Origin: a virus
DNA length: 26,406 nt
IMG/VR virus record: IMGVR_UViG_3300035070_000721
Coordinates: 1 to 26,406 of that record
Reading direction: 5' to 3' (one strand)
Positions 1 to 6,717 of this stretch are shown piece after piece. Both the position numbers and the translations under genes were made by a program. Under the pieces are notes generated by a model. It made no database searches and had not been told where the DNA came from. It worked only from the letters and a program-made list of their open reading frames with translations. The stretch's first letter is position 1. Each line of letters begins with the position of its first letter.

Positions 1-12
1 AAGAGGAACCTG

Positions 13-1845
13 ATGCGAAGAACGATTTTTGATATAGAAACTGACGGTCTTCTCGATGAAGTTCAGAATCTTTGGTGCATCGTATGTCGTGATGCTGACA
101 CAGGAGAAGTGACTACTTATGGCCCTGATAAAGTTCATGAAGGTGTACAGCACTTAATAGACAGCGATGAGCTTATAGGTCACAACATAATAAATTATGA
201 CGTACCTGCTTTAGCAAAGTTAGGATATAGAATTGATTCTTTTCCGAAGCTGACAGACACACTTGTACTGTCACGTTTAATGCATACCAACTTAGGTGAT
301 TCAGATCGTATAAGAAATCTTAAAGGCGAAGTAATCCCTCCACGTTTAATAGGATCACATTCCTTGAAAGCGTGGGGGTATCGTCTGGAGTGTCACAAAG
401 GTAATTACATTGAGGAGCATGGCTATGACCATTATTCAGAAGGGATGCTGGTATACTGTGTACAAGACACTGAAGTTACCTACCGATTATATAGAGACCT
501 AATAGCAGAAGGATGGAGCCAGCAGTGTATCGATTTAGAACATAGATTCGCTACTATCATAAACGACATGTCTAATCACGGCTTCAGTTTTGATATATAC
601 AAAGCTAGGGATTTATATGTACGTCTCTCTTGCCGAAAGTTGGAACTTCAAGAGCAACTTAAGCTAATGTTTCCTGACGATAAACAGCAAATGAAATCCA
701 CATTATGGAGAACTTCAGATGGTGATTTATACGAAACAAAAAAGTCAGCTAAAGCAGCAGGTTTTAAAGATGTTGATATCGAAAAAGGCCCAGCAAAAAT
801 AAAGATGATTCCTTTTAATGCAGGTTCACGTGACCACATAGCAGATCGGTTGCAACGCCTTGGATGGAAACCTGTAGAGATGACTAATGAGGGTAAACCA
901 AAAGTAGATGAAACAATTCTATCTAAAGTTAGACTAGAAAAAGGACAAGAGTCAGTTGAGTTGCTTAATGAATATTTAACATTAGTTAAACGAATGGGTC
1001 AGCTTGCAGAAGGAAAACAAGCGTGGATGAAGTTAGAGCAGAAAGGGAGAATGCATGGAAAAGTAAATACTAACGGTGCAGTGACAGGGCGTTGTACACA
1101 TTCTAATCCTAATGTAGCTCAAGTTCCACGTTGTGGTTCTCCTTATGGGACTGATTGCAGGGAGCTTTTCAAAGCGTCAGAAGGGTATACTCTTATTGGT
1201 TGTGACGCTGCAGGGCTAGAATTACGTTGTCTTGCACACTTTTTAGCACCTTATGATGAAGGCGATTATACAAAAAAACTTCTCGAAAGTGATATACACG
1301 TGGAAAACCAGAAAGCTGCTGGCTTACCAACTAGAGACGCTGCTAAACGATTTATTTACGCTTTCCTCTATGGAGCTGGAGACGCAAAAATTGGAGAAGT
1401 CATTGGAAAAGGCAGAGCTGCAGGACGATCTATTAAAGAAACTTTCTTAAGCTCTTTACCTGCATTAGCAAAATTAAAAGCTTGTATAACAGGTGCATTA
1501 GCTGATAGGGACTTTCTCAAAGGTCTGGATGGTAGACACTTATATATACGTAGTGAACATTCAGCATTGAATACATTACTGCAATCTGCAGGTGCGGTAA
1601 TTATGAAGCAAGCGACAGTTGAGTTATACGACAGTTTAACAAAACTAGGACTTAAACACGGCTCAGATTGGGCCTTTGTAGCACATGTGCATGACGAGTT
1701 TCAAATGGAAGTCAGGCCTCAACATACTGAGGTTATACGAGCTGCTGCAGTCGAAGCAATCAAGCAAGCAGGTATCGCCCTTCAGTTTAGATGCCCTCTT
1801 GACGGCGAAGCTAGGGCTGGAAAAAACTGGGCCGAAACTCACTAG
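13..1845 (+). CDS. Family A DNA polymerase with 3'-5' exonuclease (T7 gp5-like)
   Basis: Replicative phage DNA polymerase, 610 aa (T7 gp5 is 704). The N-terminal proofreading exonuclease shows Exo I FDIETDG (D7, E9), Exo II around H57-N58-D63 and Exo III YCVQD (Y148, D152). The polymerase domain shows motif A DAAGLELR (D398), motif B K445-RFIYAFLYG, and motif C VHDE (H560, D561, E562), so all catalytic carboxylates are present. Similarity to T7 is strong in the fingers and palm, for example NGAVTGR and ALNTLLQSAGA. The segment at about residues 224-269, where T7 carries its thioredoxin-binding loop, is visibly shorter. The start is fixed by AAGAGG just upstream of the ATG, and the ATG overlaps a TGA (11-13) that probably ends an upstream gene outside the window. 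The following nuclease-like gene starts 11 nt after the stop. Confidence 0.97.
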   Translation: MRRTIFDIETDGLLDEVQNLWCIVCRDADTGEVTTYGPDKVHEGVQHLIDSDELIGHNIINYDVPALAKLGYRIDSFPKLTDTLVLSRLMHTNLGDSDRIRNLKGEVIPPRLIGSHSLKAWGYRLECHKGNYIEEHGYDHYSEGMLVYCVQDTEVTYRLYRDLIAEGWSQQCIDLEHRFATIINDMSNHGFSFDIYKARDLYVRLSCRKLELQEQLKLMFPDDKQQMKSTLWRTSDGDLYETKKSAKAAGFKDVDIEKGPAKIKMIPFNAGSRDHIADRLQRLGWKPVEMTNEGKPKVDETILSKVRLEKGQESVELLNEYLTLVKRMGQLAEGKQAWMKLEQKGRMHGKVNTNGAVTGRCTHSNPNVAQVPRCGSPYGTDCRELFKASEGYTLIGCDAAGLELRCLAHFLAPYDEGDYTKKLLESDIHVENQKAAGLPTRDAAKRFIYAFLYGAGDAKIGEVIGKGRAAGRSIKETFLSSLPALAKLKACITGALADRDFLKGLDGRHLYIRSEHSALNTLLQSAGAVIMKQATVELYDSLTKLGLKHGSDWAFVAHVHDEFQMEVRPQHTEVIRAAAVEAIKQAGIALQFRCPLDGEARAGKNWAETH

Positions 1846-1855
1846 ATACGAAGTC

Positions 1856-2227
1856 ATGGGAATAGCTGCTGAACATTTAATACAAGCAAGGTTAATAGCT
1901 AAAGGTTGCGTAATCTCTCAACCCTCTATAACTACAGGTTACGATCTTATGTGTGACTGGGATGGAGTAATTAACAGGCTTCAATGTCGATCAACAATTA
2001 GCATACAAAAAGGTGAAGGAAACAGACGCTCATATTACAGATTAAAAACAGGAGGACGCATAGGAAATTACACTGTATTAGTAGCTTACATAATTCCTAA
2101 AGATGCTCTTTATTTTATTCCTTGGGACATTGTCAAACAGTCACATACAATAAGCATTACCACTAAAGGTAAATGTAAATATGACAAGTACAAAGAAAAC
2201 TATGAAATACTTAAGACGACCCACTAA
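1856..2227 (+). CDS. Small PD-(D/E)XK nuclease-like protein
   Basis: Protein of 123 aa. It has the layout of small PD-(D/E)XK nuclease-fold proteins: an N-terminal helix with a Glu (E6 in GIAAEHLIQARLIAKG), a strand with an acidic residue (GYDLMCD, D30), then a QxxS strand, LQCRST (Q43, R45). The usual catalytic lysine (QxK) is arginine here, so activity is uncertain. Its position between polymerase and gp6-like exonuclease is where T7-like phages keep recombination or DNA-degrading nucleases, so a role in host DNA breakdown or junction processing is plausible but inferred. I chose ATG 1856. The frame is open upstream to 1685, but that would overlap the polymerase by about 160 nt and adds no recognisable domain. 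The 3' end overlaps the next gene. Confidence 0.7.
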   Translation: MGIAAEHLIQARLIAKGCVISQPSITTGYDLMCDWDGVINRLQCRSTISIQKGEGNRRSYYRLKTGGRIGNYTVLVAYIIPKDALYFIPWDIVKQSHTISITTKGKCKYDKYKENYEILKTTH

Positions 2228-2516
2228 AGTAATCATACTTAATCAGACGTTCAAAATTGAATGGGTCACTGCCGCTGATGAAGCACATGGCTTTGTTGAT
2301 TTAAACAAGTGCGTCATACAGATTGCAAAAGGTTACCCTAAAGAAACTACTGCTGACACATTGCTTCATGAAATAATACATGCAGTAAACCATGTTATGG
2401 ATGTCGGTGATAAAACAACTGAAGAACAAGCAACCACACGCCTAGCAACTGGCCTTTGCACAGTGTGGAAGCACAACCCTAAAATATTTGAGTGGCTACA
2501 CAAACAACTATCATGA
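2202..2516 (+). CDS. Small HExxH putative metallopeptidase
   Basis: Protein of about 104 aa with a zinc-binding HEIIH motif (H56, E57, H60 counted from ATG 2202) in a predicted helix (TLLHEIIHAVNHVM). An acidic stretch (TTEEQATTRLATGL) follows that could supply a third ligand. The N-terminal half is beta-rich and precedes the helix, as in ImmA/IrrE- or SprT-like minimal metallopeptidases. Substrate unknown. Similar small HExxH proteins are common in phage replication modules, recalled from general knowledge without a search. An alternative in-frame ATG lies at 2181, seven codons upstream; both starts overlap the preceding gene. The stop forms an ATGA overlap with the exonuclease start, which suggests translational coupling. 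Confidence 0.75.
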   Translation: MKYLRRPTKVIILNQTFKIEWVTAADEAHGFVDLNKCVIQIAKGYPKETTADTLLHEIIHAVNHVMDVGDKTTEEQATTRLATGLCTVWKHNPKIFEWLHKQLS

Positions 2517-3295
2517 AAACAGCACTTCTAGTAGACGGAGACATACTTGCATATAAACATGCAGCAGGTAGCGAAGTAGCTACAGATTGGGGAGATGACA
2601 TTTGGACATTACATACTGATGTTCGACAAGCTATACAGCAAATGGAAATCAACCTTAAAGAGTGGGTATCAATATTAAAAGCAGACAAAACTATAATTGC
2701 TCTTTCATCAAAAGAAAATTTCAGGCGAAGAATAGATGAAACTTATAAAGCTTCACGTAAGAAATCACGCAAACCTATAGGGTTACCTTCTTTAAAAAAA
2801 CATTTAGAAAAAGAGTTTAATGCTGTCATTGTTGATGAACTAGAAGCTGATGACATCTTAGGTATATGGGCTACTGACACTGAGTATTGTAAAGGTTACA
2901 GAAAAATAATCATAAGTTCAGACAAAGACATGAAGACATTGCCTTGTGATCTTTGGAATCCTAATCATACAGAACTAGGTGTAGTCAAAATAACCTTAGA
3001 AAAAGCAGACTACTATCATCTATACCAGACGTTAGTTGGTGACTCAACTGATGGGTATGCTGGTTGCCCCACAATAGGGCCGACACGTGCAAGTAGACTT
3101 TTAGATGAAGACTGCAGTTGGGAAGCAGTAGTAGCAGCGTTTAAACAACAAGGACTAGAAGAAAAAGACGCACTACAACAAGCTCGTCTAGCTAAGATTC
3201 TCAGGAACGAAAACTATAACTGGGAAGACAAAACCATAAACCACTGGACACCAGATGAAAATAATAGCGTTAAGCGGAAAGAAACAAAGCGGTAA
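2513..3295 (+). CDS. 5'-3' exonuclease / flap endonuclease (T7 gp6-like)
   Basis: Protein of 260 aa of the 5'-nuclease (FEN) superfamily. In T7 this enzyme (gp6, about 300 aa) removes RNA primers and degrades host DNA to nucleotides. Visible metal-binding motifs are LLVDGD at residues 5-10, ELEADDI in the middle, SSDKDMK, and GDSTDGYAGCPTIGP, which combines the last acidic cluster with a helix-hairpin-helix-like turn. The basic arch segment (RRRIDETYKASRKKSRK) precedes the acidic cluster, as expected. Start at ATG 2513 because it gives the canonical N-terminus MKTALLVDGD and an ATGA overlap with the previous stop; an in-frame ATG at 2492 would add seven residues with no clear role. The last 41 nt overlap the dNMP kinase gene. 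Confidence 0.93.
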   Translation: MKTALLVDGDILAYKHAAGSEVATDWGDDIWTLHTDVRQAIQQMEINLKEWVSILKADKTIIALSSKENFRRRIDETYKASRKKSRKPIGLPSLKKHLEKEFNAVIVDELEADDILGIWATDTEYCKGYRKIIISSDKDMKTLPCDLWNPNHTELGVVKITLEKADYYHLYQTLVGDSTDGYAGCPTIGPTRASRLLDEDCSWEAVVAAFKQQGLEEKDALQQARLAKILRNENYNWEDKTINHWTPDENNSVKRKETKR

Positions 3296-3824
3296 AGACA
3301 CTGTTTACCTAGAAGCTTGTCAGTACTTCTCTGAATTAGAAGATCAAAAAATAAGATGTGGAAGAGTAGGTTTTGCAGACCCTCTAAAACATGAAGTGTC
3401 AGTTGCTACAGGATTTAGGACTGATTTCATTGAAGAAAACAAACAAGGATTCAGAACACTACTCCAAGTGTGGGGTACTGATTTTCGTCGTAAGTTTTTT
3501 GGAAATGAGTACTGGATAAACAAAATGGATGAAATCATTAAGAAATCTAATAAGTTTTTTGATGTTATGTTTGTCACTGATCTCCGTTTTAAAAATGAAG
3601 CTGACTTTGTTAAAGCTGCAGGAGGATATGTAGTCAGAGTAGAAAGACGTAGCTTTAATAACGACCTTGAAATTGATTCCAGTGAGCAGCACATATCTGA
3701 ACACGATATGAATGATTACAGTGAGTTTGATTACGTCTTGAACAATGATAAAACTCAAGATGAATTACGTGAATCTATTGGTAAAATGATCGACACTTTA
3801 AAAATTATTAAAAATGCCGCTTGA
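3255..3824 (+). CDS. Deoxynucleoside monophosphate kinase
   Basis: Protein of 189 aa with a P-loop at the N-terminus (LSGKKQSGKDT, residues 6-16). It has the features of phage dNMP kinases of the T4 gp1 type: FADPLKHE after the first helix, TLLQVWGTDFRR in the middle, then VTDLRFKNEAD and VVRVERR. It would phosphorylate dNMPs released from host DNA to dNDPs for phage replication. Placement directly after the gp6-like exonuclease, with a 41 nt overlap, fits a nucleotide-salvage pairing: the exonuclease frees dNMPs and the kinase recharges them. The downstream hypothetical gene overlaps its stop by 11 nt. T7 itself encodes a gene 1.7 nucleotide kinase of a different family, elsewhere in its genome. 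The family call is firm from motifs; substrate range is unknown. Confidence 0.9.
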   Translation: MKIIALSGKKQSGKDTVYLEACQYFSELEDQKIRCGRVGFADPLKHEVSVATGFRTDFIEENKQGFRTLLQVWGTDFRRKFFGNEYWINKMDEIIKKSNKFFDVMFVTDLRFKNEADFVKAAGGYVVRVERRSFNNDLEIDSSEQHISEHDMNDYSEFDYVLNNDKTQDELRESIGKMIDTLKIIKNAA

Positions 3825-4035
3825 CCTTCCTCTAAACTATGGTAATGAAAAGTTGCCTCCAGTATCAAAGGAGCTTATTCTTTGGCTCAAAGGCGTGTAT
3901 CCTGATAGGATGCCTGAAATCGATGACGACCTACAAACTATACGTTTAAAACAAGGTCAAGTCGCTGTAGTTAAGACACTTGAAAGTATATACGAGGAAT
4001 TAAAAGATAATGTGTTTAGGAATGAAAGCACCTAA
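3814..4035 (+). CDS. Conserved hypothetical protein upstream of the head genes
   Basis: Protein of 73 aa, mixed charge, no membrane segment or signal peptide. The core reads PVSKELILWLKGVYPDR, then an acidic segment (MPEIDDDL), then KQGQVAVVKTLESI. Small proteins with this ELI-WL-YP-R ... GQ...V pattern occur in podoviruses just before portal genes; this is recalled, not searched. Function unknown. It overlaps the kinase gene by 11 nt and the next gene by 26 nt, so it is embedded in the operon and likely translated by coupling. Confidence 0.75.
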   Translation: MPLDLPLNYGNEKLPPVSKELILWLKGVYPDRMPEIDDDLQTIRLKQGQVAVVKTLESIYEELKDNVFRNEST

Positions 4036-4228
4036 AGTGGTGAAACCCCCAGCCCCTGCGTTACCCCCAATACAACCTAATAAACAAGCGGAAGTAGATA
4101 AAGGGCCAAAATCTACTGTCACTAAAGCAGGTAAAAAACAAAGAAGAGGAACAGCAAGAAAACGTCTTGTTATAAGCAGTCCTGCTGGAGTCAATCCTTC
4201 ATCATCAGGTGTTGGTACTTATTCATAA
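4010..4228 (+). CDS. Pro/Lys-rich small virion-associated protein (T7 gp7.3-like)
   Basis: Protein of 72 aa, low complexity. It starts MCLGMKAPK, has a proline-rich stretch (KPPAPALPPIQP) at residues 12-23, a basic segment (AGKKQRRGTARKRL) at about 41-54, and a Gly/Ser-rich C-terminus. Location just before the portal and the C-terminal pattern (RRG..RK.L, then G-rich end) resemble T7 gp7.3, a small tail-assembly protein ejected with the ejectosome. The similarity is compositional, so the call is tentative. The start at 4010 keeps the MC-x-G N-terminus seen in similar phage proteins; ATG 4022 is an alternative. Its stop overlaps the portal ATG as TAATG. Confidence 0.6.
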   Translation: MCLGMKAPKVVKPPAPALPPIQPNKQAEVDKGPKSTVTKAGKKQRRGTARKRLVISSPAGVNPSSSGVGTYS

Positions 4229-5823
4229 TGCAAACAGGAAGTTTAAAAAGTTATTACCAAGCCTGTGAAAATAGTCGGGACTCTTTTTTACGGAGGGCTA
4301 GGGATTCTTCGAGTCTTACTATTCCTTATCTTGTGCCTCCCGATAGCAATGGCCCTCACACTAGTTACCCTACACCCTTCCAAGGCGTGGGAGCCAGAGG
4401 AGTAAATAACCTTTCATCAAAACTACTGTTAGCACTACTGCCTCCTAACTCTCCTTTCTTTAGATTAATAATTGATAAGTTTGAGTATGAAAAAGCTAGT
4501 GAAGGCCAAGCTGATCCTGCTCTTAAAACTGAATTAGAAAAAGCTTTAGCTGAGATTGAACGAGCAGTACAAAGCGAAGTAGAAACATCAGCTATTAGAG
4601 TAGGTGTTTTTGAAGCACTGAAACAACTTATTGTTGCTGGCAATGTACTACTGTACGTCCCTGACAAAGGAGGACTACGTGTTTTTAATTTAGATAGATA
4701 CGTCTGCAATCGTGACCCTATGGGAAACGTGCAGTCTATGATTGTTAAAGAATCTATTAACCCAGACGTACTTCCTGAAAGAGTAAAAGCTCAATTAGAA
4801 GAAGCAGGAAACCCAGCAGTAGAGTCTTCGGGACATCAAAAAGATAAAAGTGTAGATGTATACACAGGAATTTATAGAAACAAAGGGAAATGGGTAGTAC
4901 GTCAGGAAGTTGCTGACATTGATATACCTGAATCTTTTGGTGAGTATCCTTTAGATAAAAACCCTTGGATGCCATTAAGATATACCAGAATTGAGAATGA
5001 AGATTATGGTAGAGGGTTCATTGAGGAATACATCGGTGACTTACAGTCTCTTGAAGGTTTAACTCAAGCTATTGTTGAAGGGTCTGCTGCTGCAGCTAAA
5101 GTATTATTTCTAGTAAATCCAAATGGAACCACACGCCCACGCATTCTGGCTAATTCTCCTAACGGTGCTATCGTGCAGGGCAATGCACAAGATGTGTCAT
5201 GCTTGCAGATGGAAAAGTTTGCCGACTTCAGAGTGGCTCAAGAAACTGTAGAACAAATTAGAGACAGACTTGGAGCTGCGTTCTTAATGAACTCTTCTAT
5301 TCAAAGACAAGGTGAAAGAGTCACTGCAGAAGAGATCAGATTCATGGCTCAAGAACTAGAAGATGTTCTAGGTGGAGTGTATTCTATTTTATCACAAGAA
5401 TTTCAAATGCCATTAGTTAATCGACTGATGGATCGGATGTCTAAAGCAGGTAGATTACCTAAATTACCTAAGAAAATAGTTAAAACTACTATTGTAACAG
5501 GATTAGAAGCTTTAGGAAGAGGTCACGATCTCAACAAATTAGATAGCTTTGTTCAAGGAGCTGCACAGTTGTTGGGAGATCAGTTTGCTACGTATGTAAA
5601 CATGAGTGACTACTTAAAACGCCGTGCTACTTCGTTGGGTATTGATGTTGAGGGCCTGATTAAATCTGAAGAAGAAATACAAATGGAACAACAACAGGCG
5701 GCACAACAAGCGATGACTCAACAAGTAGCTCCTAATTTAGCAAACGCTGCTGGTAAAATGGCCAGTGAAAACCCAGAGCAATTACAAGCGATGGCTCAAC
5801 AAGCCCAACAGATGCAACAATAA
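4228..5823 (+). CDS. Portal / head-to-tail connector (T7 gp8-like)
   Basis: Protein of 531 aa, almost the same length as T7 gp8 (536). It forms the dodecameric ring at one capsid vertex through which DNA is packaged and ejected and to which the tail attaches. Recognisable segments: N-terminal SYYQACENSRDSFLRRARDS, then GVNNLSSKLLLALLPPNSPFF at about residues 58-78, the wing/stem region around GRGFIEEYIGDLQSLEGL, and RVTAEEIRFMAQELE at about 370-384. The C-terminus is Gln/Met-rich (EEEIQMEQQQAAQQ onward) and likely disordered or the barrel end. Coupled by TAATG overlaps to both neighbours. Confident from sequence and gene order. Confidence 0.96.
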   Translation: MQTGSLKSYYQACENSRDSFLRRARDSSSLTIPYLVPPDSNGPHTSYPTPFQGVGARGVNNLSSKLLLALLPPNSPFFRLIIDKFEYEKASEGQADPALKTELEKALAEIERAVQSEVETSAIRVGVFEALKQLIVAGNVLLYVPDKGGLRVFNLDRYVCNRDPMGNVQSMIVKESINPDVLPERVKAQLEEAGNPAVESSGHQKDKSVDVYTGIYRNKGKWVVRQEVADIDIPESFGEYPLDKNPWMPLRYTRIENEDYGRGFIEEYIGDLQSLEGLTQAIVEGSAAAAKVLFLVNPNGTTRPRILANSPNGAIVQGNAQDVSCLQMEKFADFRVAQETVEQIRDRLGAAFLMNSSIQRQGERVTAEEIRFMAQELEDVLGGVYSILSQEFQMPLVNRLMDRMSKAGRLPKLPKKIVKTTIVTGLEALGRGHDLNKLDSFVQGAAQLLGDQFATYVNMSDYLKRRATSLGIDVEGLIKSEEEIQMEQQQAAQQAMTQQVAPNLANAAGKMASENPEQLQAMAQQAQQMQQ

Positions 5824-6110
5824 TGGCTAGAGAACAATTAAAAGCTAAGACTAAGAAAAACAAAGTTCCTTTTAGAACTCCTAGTCATCCTAAAAAAAGT
5901 CATGCAGTTTACGTAGACGGAAAACTTATTAGGTTTGGACAACAAGGTGTTAAAACAAATCAAACTGCTGGACAACGTAAAGCTTTTAAAAGTAGACATG
6001 CTAAAAACATTTCTAGAGGGCCAACATCAGCAGCTTATTGGGCTGACAAGGTTAAATGGTCTCCTAGTAAAACTAAATCAGATTCACCTAAATGGAAAAA
6101 AGGAAGTTAA
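5823..6110 (+). CDS. Small basic phage protein (RFG...RKxFxxRH...YW family)
   Basis: Protein of 95 aa, strongly basic. The core reads GKLIRFGQQGV, then GQRKAFKSRHAKNI, then SAAYWADKVKWSP. This pattern resembles a small phage protein family (RFGD...RRKSFRARH...YWSC) often found near head genes, but the cysteines I associate with that family are absent here. Function unknown; possibly a minor head or DNA-binding protein, inferred from charge and position between portal and scaffold. Starts in a TAATG overlap with the portal gene and ends in a TAATG overlap with the cysteine-rich mini-ORF. Confidence 0.8.
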   Translation: MAREQLKAKTKKNKVPFRTPSHPKKSHAVYVDGKLIRFGQQGVKTNQTAGQRKAFKSRHAKNISRGPTSAAYWADKVKWSPSKTKSDSPKWKKGS

Positions 6111-6175
6111 TGTGTACTAACAAAGACTGTTTTGAGGACTGCTGTAAAGGCGGATGTAAAAAGAAATCTAAATAA
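6110..6175 (+). CDS. 21-residue cysteine-rich mini-ORF
   Basis: ATG 6110 opens a 21-codon frame ending at TAA 6173-6175. The peptide has five cysteines (positions 2, 7, 11, 12, 16; spacing C-x4-C-x3-CC-x3-C) and a lysine-rich tail (KKKSK). Support: AAGGAAG precedes the ATG at good spacing; the ATG overlaps the upstream stop as TAATG, the junction used repeatedly in this genome; and the stop is followed by G and then ATG, the same TAAGATG arrangement as the next junction at 6429-6435. Too short for similarity-based naming. It could bind a metal or form disulfides, which is speculation. An alternative TTG start of the next gene (6132) would use another frame across this stretch. Confidence 0.5.
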   Translation: MCTNKDCFEDCCKGGCKKKSK

Positions 6176-6176
6176 G

Positions 6177-6431
6177 ATGCCAGCAAATAAACCATATAAC
6201 GATCACAAAAGAGACCCCAAAACAATTTCTAAAAAAGAAATAGCTGGATGGTCTGAGAAACGAAAAAGAGAATACATGCAAGCTGCTAAATCAGAAGCTA
6301 GAGAGTTTCAACGTAAAGAAGCTTTAAAAGCTCCCCCAAGTAGGAAGCAAGCCATAAGAGAACACCTTAAAAATGAAGCAGGTAAAAAAGTTGCACCTGT
6401 AAGGAAAAAACACAACAAGTATTACAGATAA
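6177..6431 (+). CDS. Small basic hypothetical protein
   Basis: Protein of 84 aa from ATG 6177, rich in Lys/Arg with little hydrophobic content: a helical, highly charged segment (KKEIAGWSEKRKREYMQAAKSEAREF in outline) and a basic tail ending HNKYYR. No recognised domain. The frame is open upstream to a TTG at 6132, which would add 15 residues that partly resemble the following gene (a VK..VK..(L/I)...N(R/K)M pattern before an HKR). I prefer ATG 6177 because it follows the mini-ORF stop by one base. Its stop is likewise followed by G and the next ATG. Perhaps a DNA- or RNA-interacting or minor head protein, inferred only from charge and location. Confidence 0.7.
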   Translation: MPANKPYNDHKRDPKTISKKEIAGWSEKRKREYMQAAKSEAREFQRKEALKAPPSRKQAIREHLKNEAGKKVAPVRKKHNKYYR

Positions 6432-6432
6432 G

Positions 6433-6714
6433 ATGGCCACTAAAGAAAAACAAAGAGCTAGACGCAGGGCTTTACTTGTACAAAAACAAAAAGGATTACG
6501 TAAGGAAGGTAAAGTTTATGACAAATACCTCTCAGCATATGACGTAAAGGGTAATGTAAAAAAAGAAATAAAGGCAGCAGTAAATCGCATGTCCCCGTCA
6601 AACGTCATAGAAGGCCACAAAAGATATATTAAATCGATTGCAGATGCAGCTACCCTGCCATTCAAAAGTAAAGAGGAACGGAAAAGGATAATTCAAGGCA
6701 AGAAAAAGAAATAA
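6433..6714 (+). CDS. Small basic hypothetical protein
   Basis: Protein of 93 aa, very basic from the first residues (KEKQRARRRALL) to a poly-lysine end (GKKKK). The middle holds VKKEIKAAVNRM and then a GHKRYIKSI segment, which resembles the 5' part of the preceding gene's frame and hints at distant paralogy. No membrane segment, no recognised domain. Third of a run of small basic genes between portal and scaffold; T7 has nothing of this kind between genes 8 and 9. No clear Shine-Dalgarno; the start follows the previous stop by one base, so translation is probably coupled. Confidence 0.75.
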   Translation: MATKEKQRARRRALLVQKQKGLRKEGKVYDKYLSAYDVKGNVKKEIKAAVNRMSPSNVIEGHKRYIKSIADAATLPFKSKEERKRIIQGKKKK

Positions 6715-6717
6715 TTT

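Noticed and set aside
1253-1450. 65-aa + strand ORF inside the polymerase gene
   Set aside because: Out-of-frame shadow over the conserved motif B region, no RBS, no recognisable product.
1685-1855. Upstream extension of the nuclease-like gene to ATG 1685
   Set aside because: It would overlap the polymerase C-terminus by about 160 nt, and the extra residues look like a frame shadow of the motif C region.
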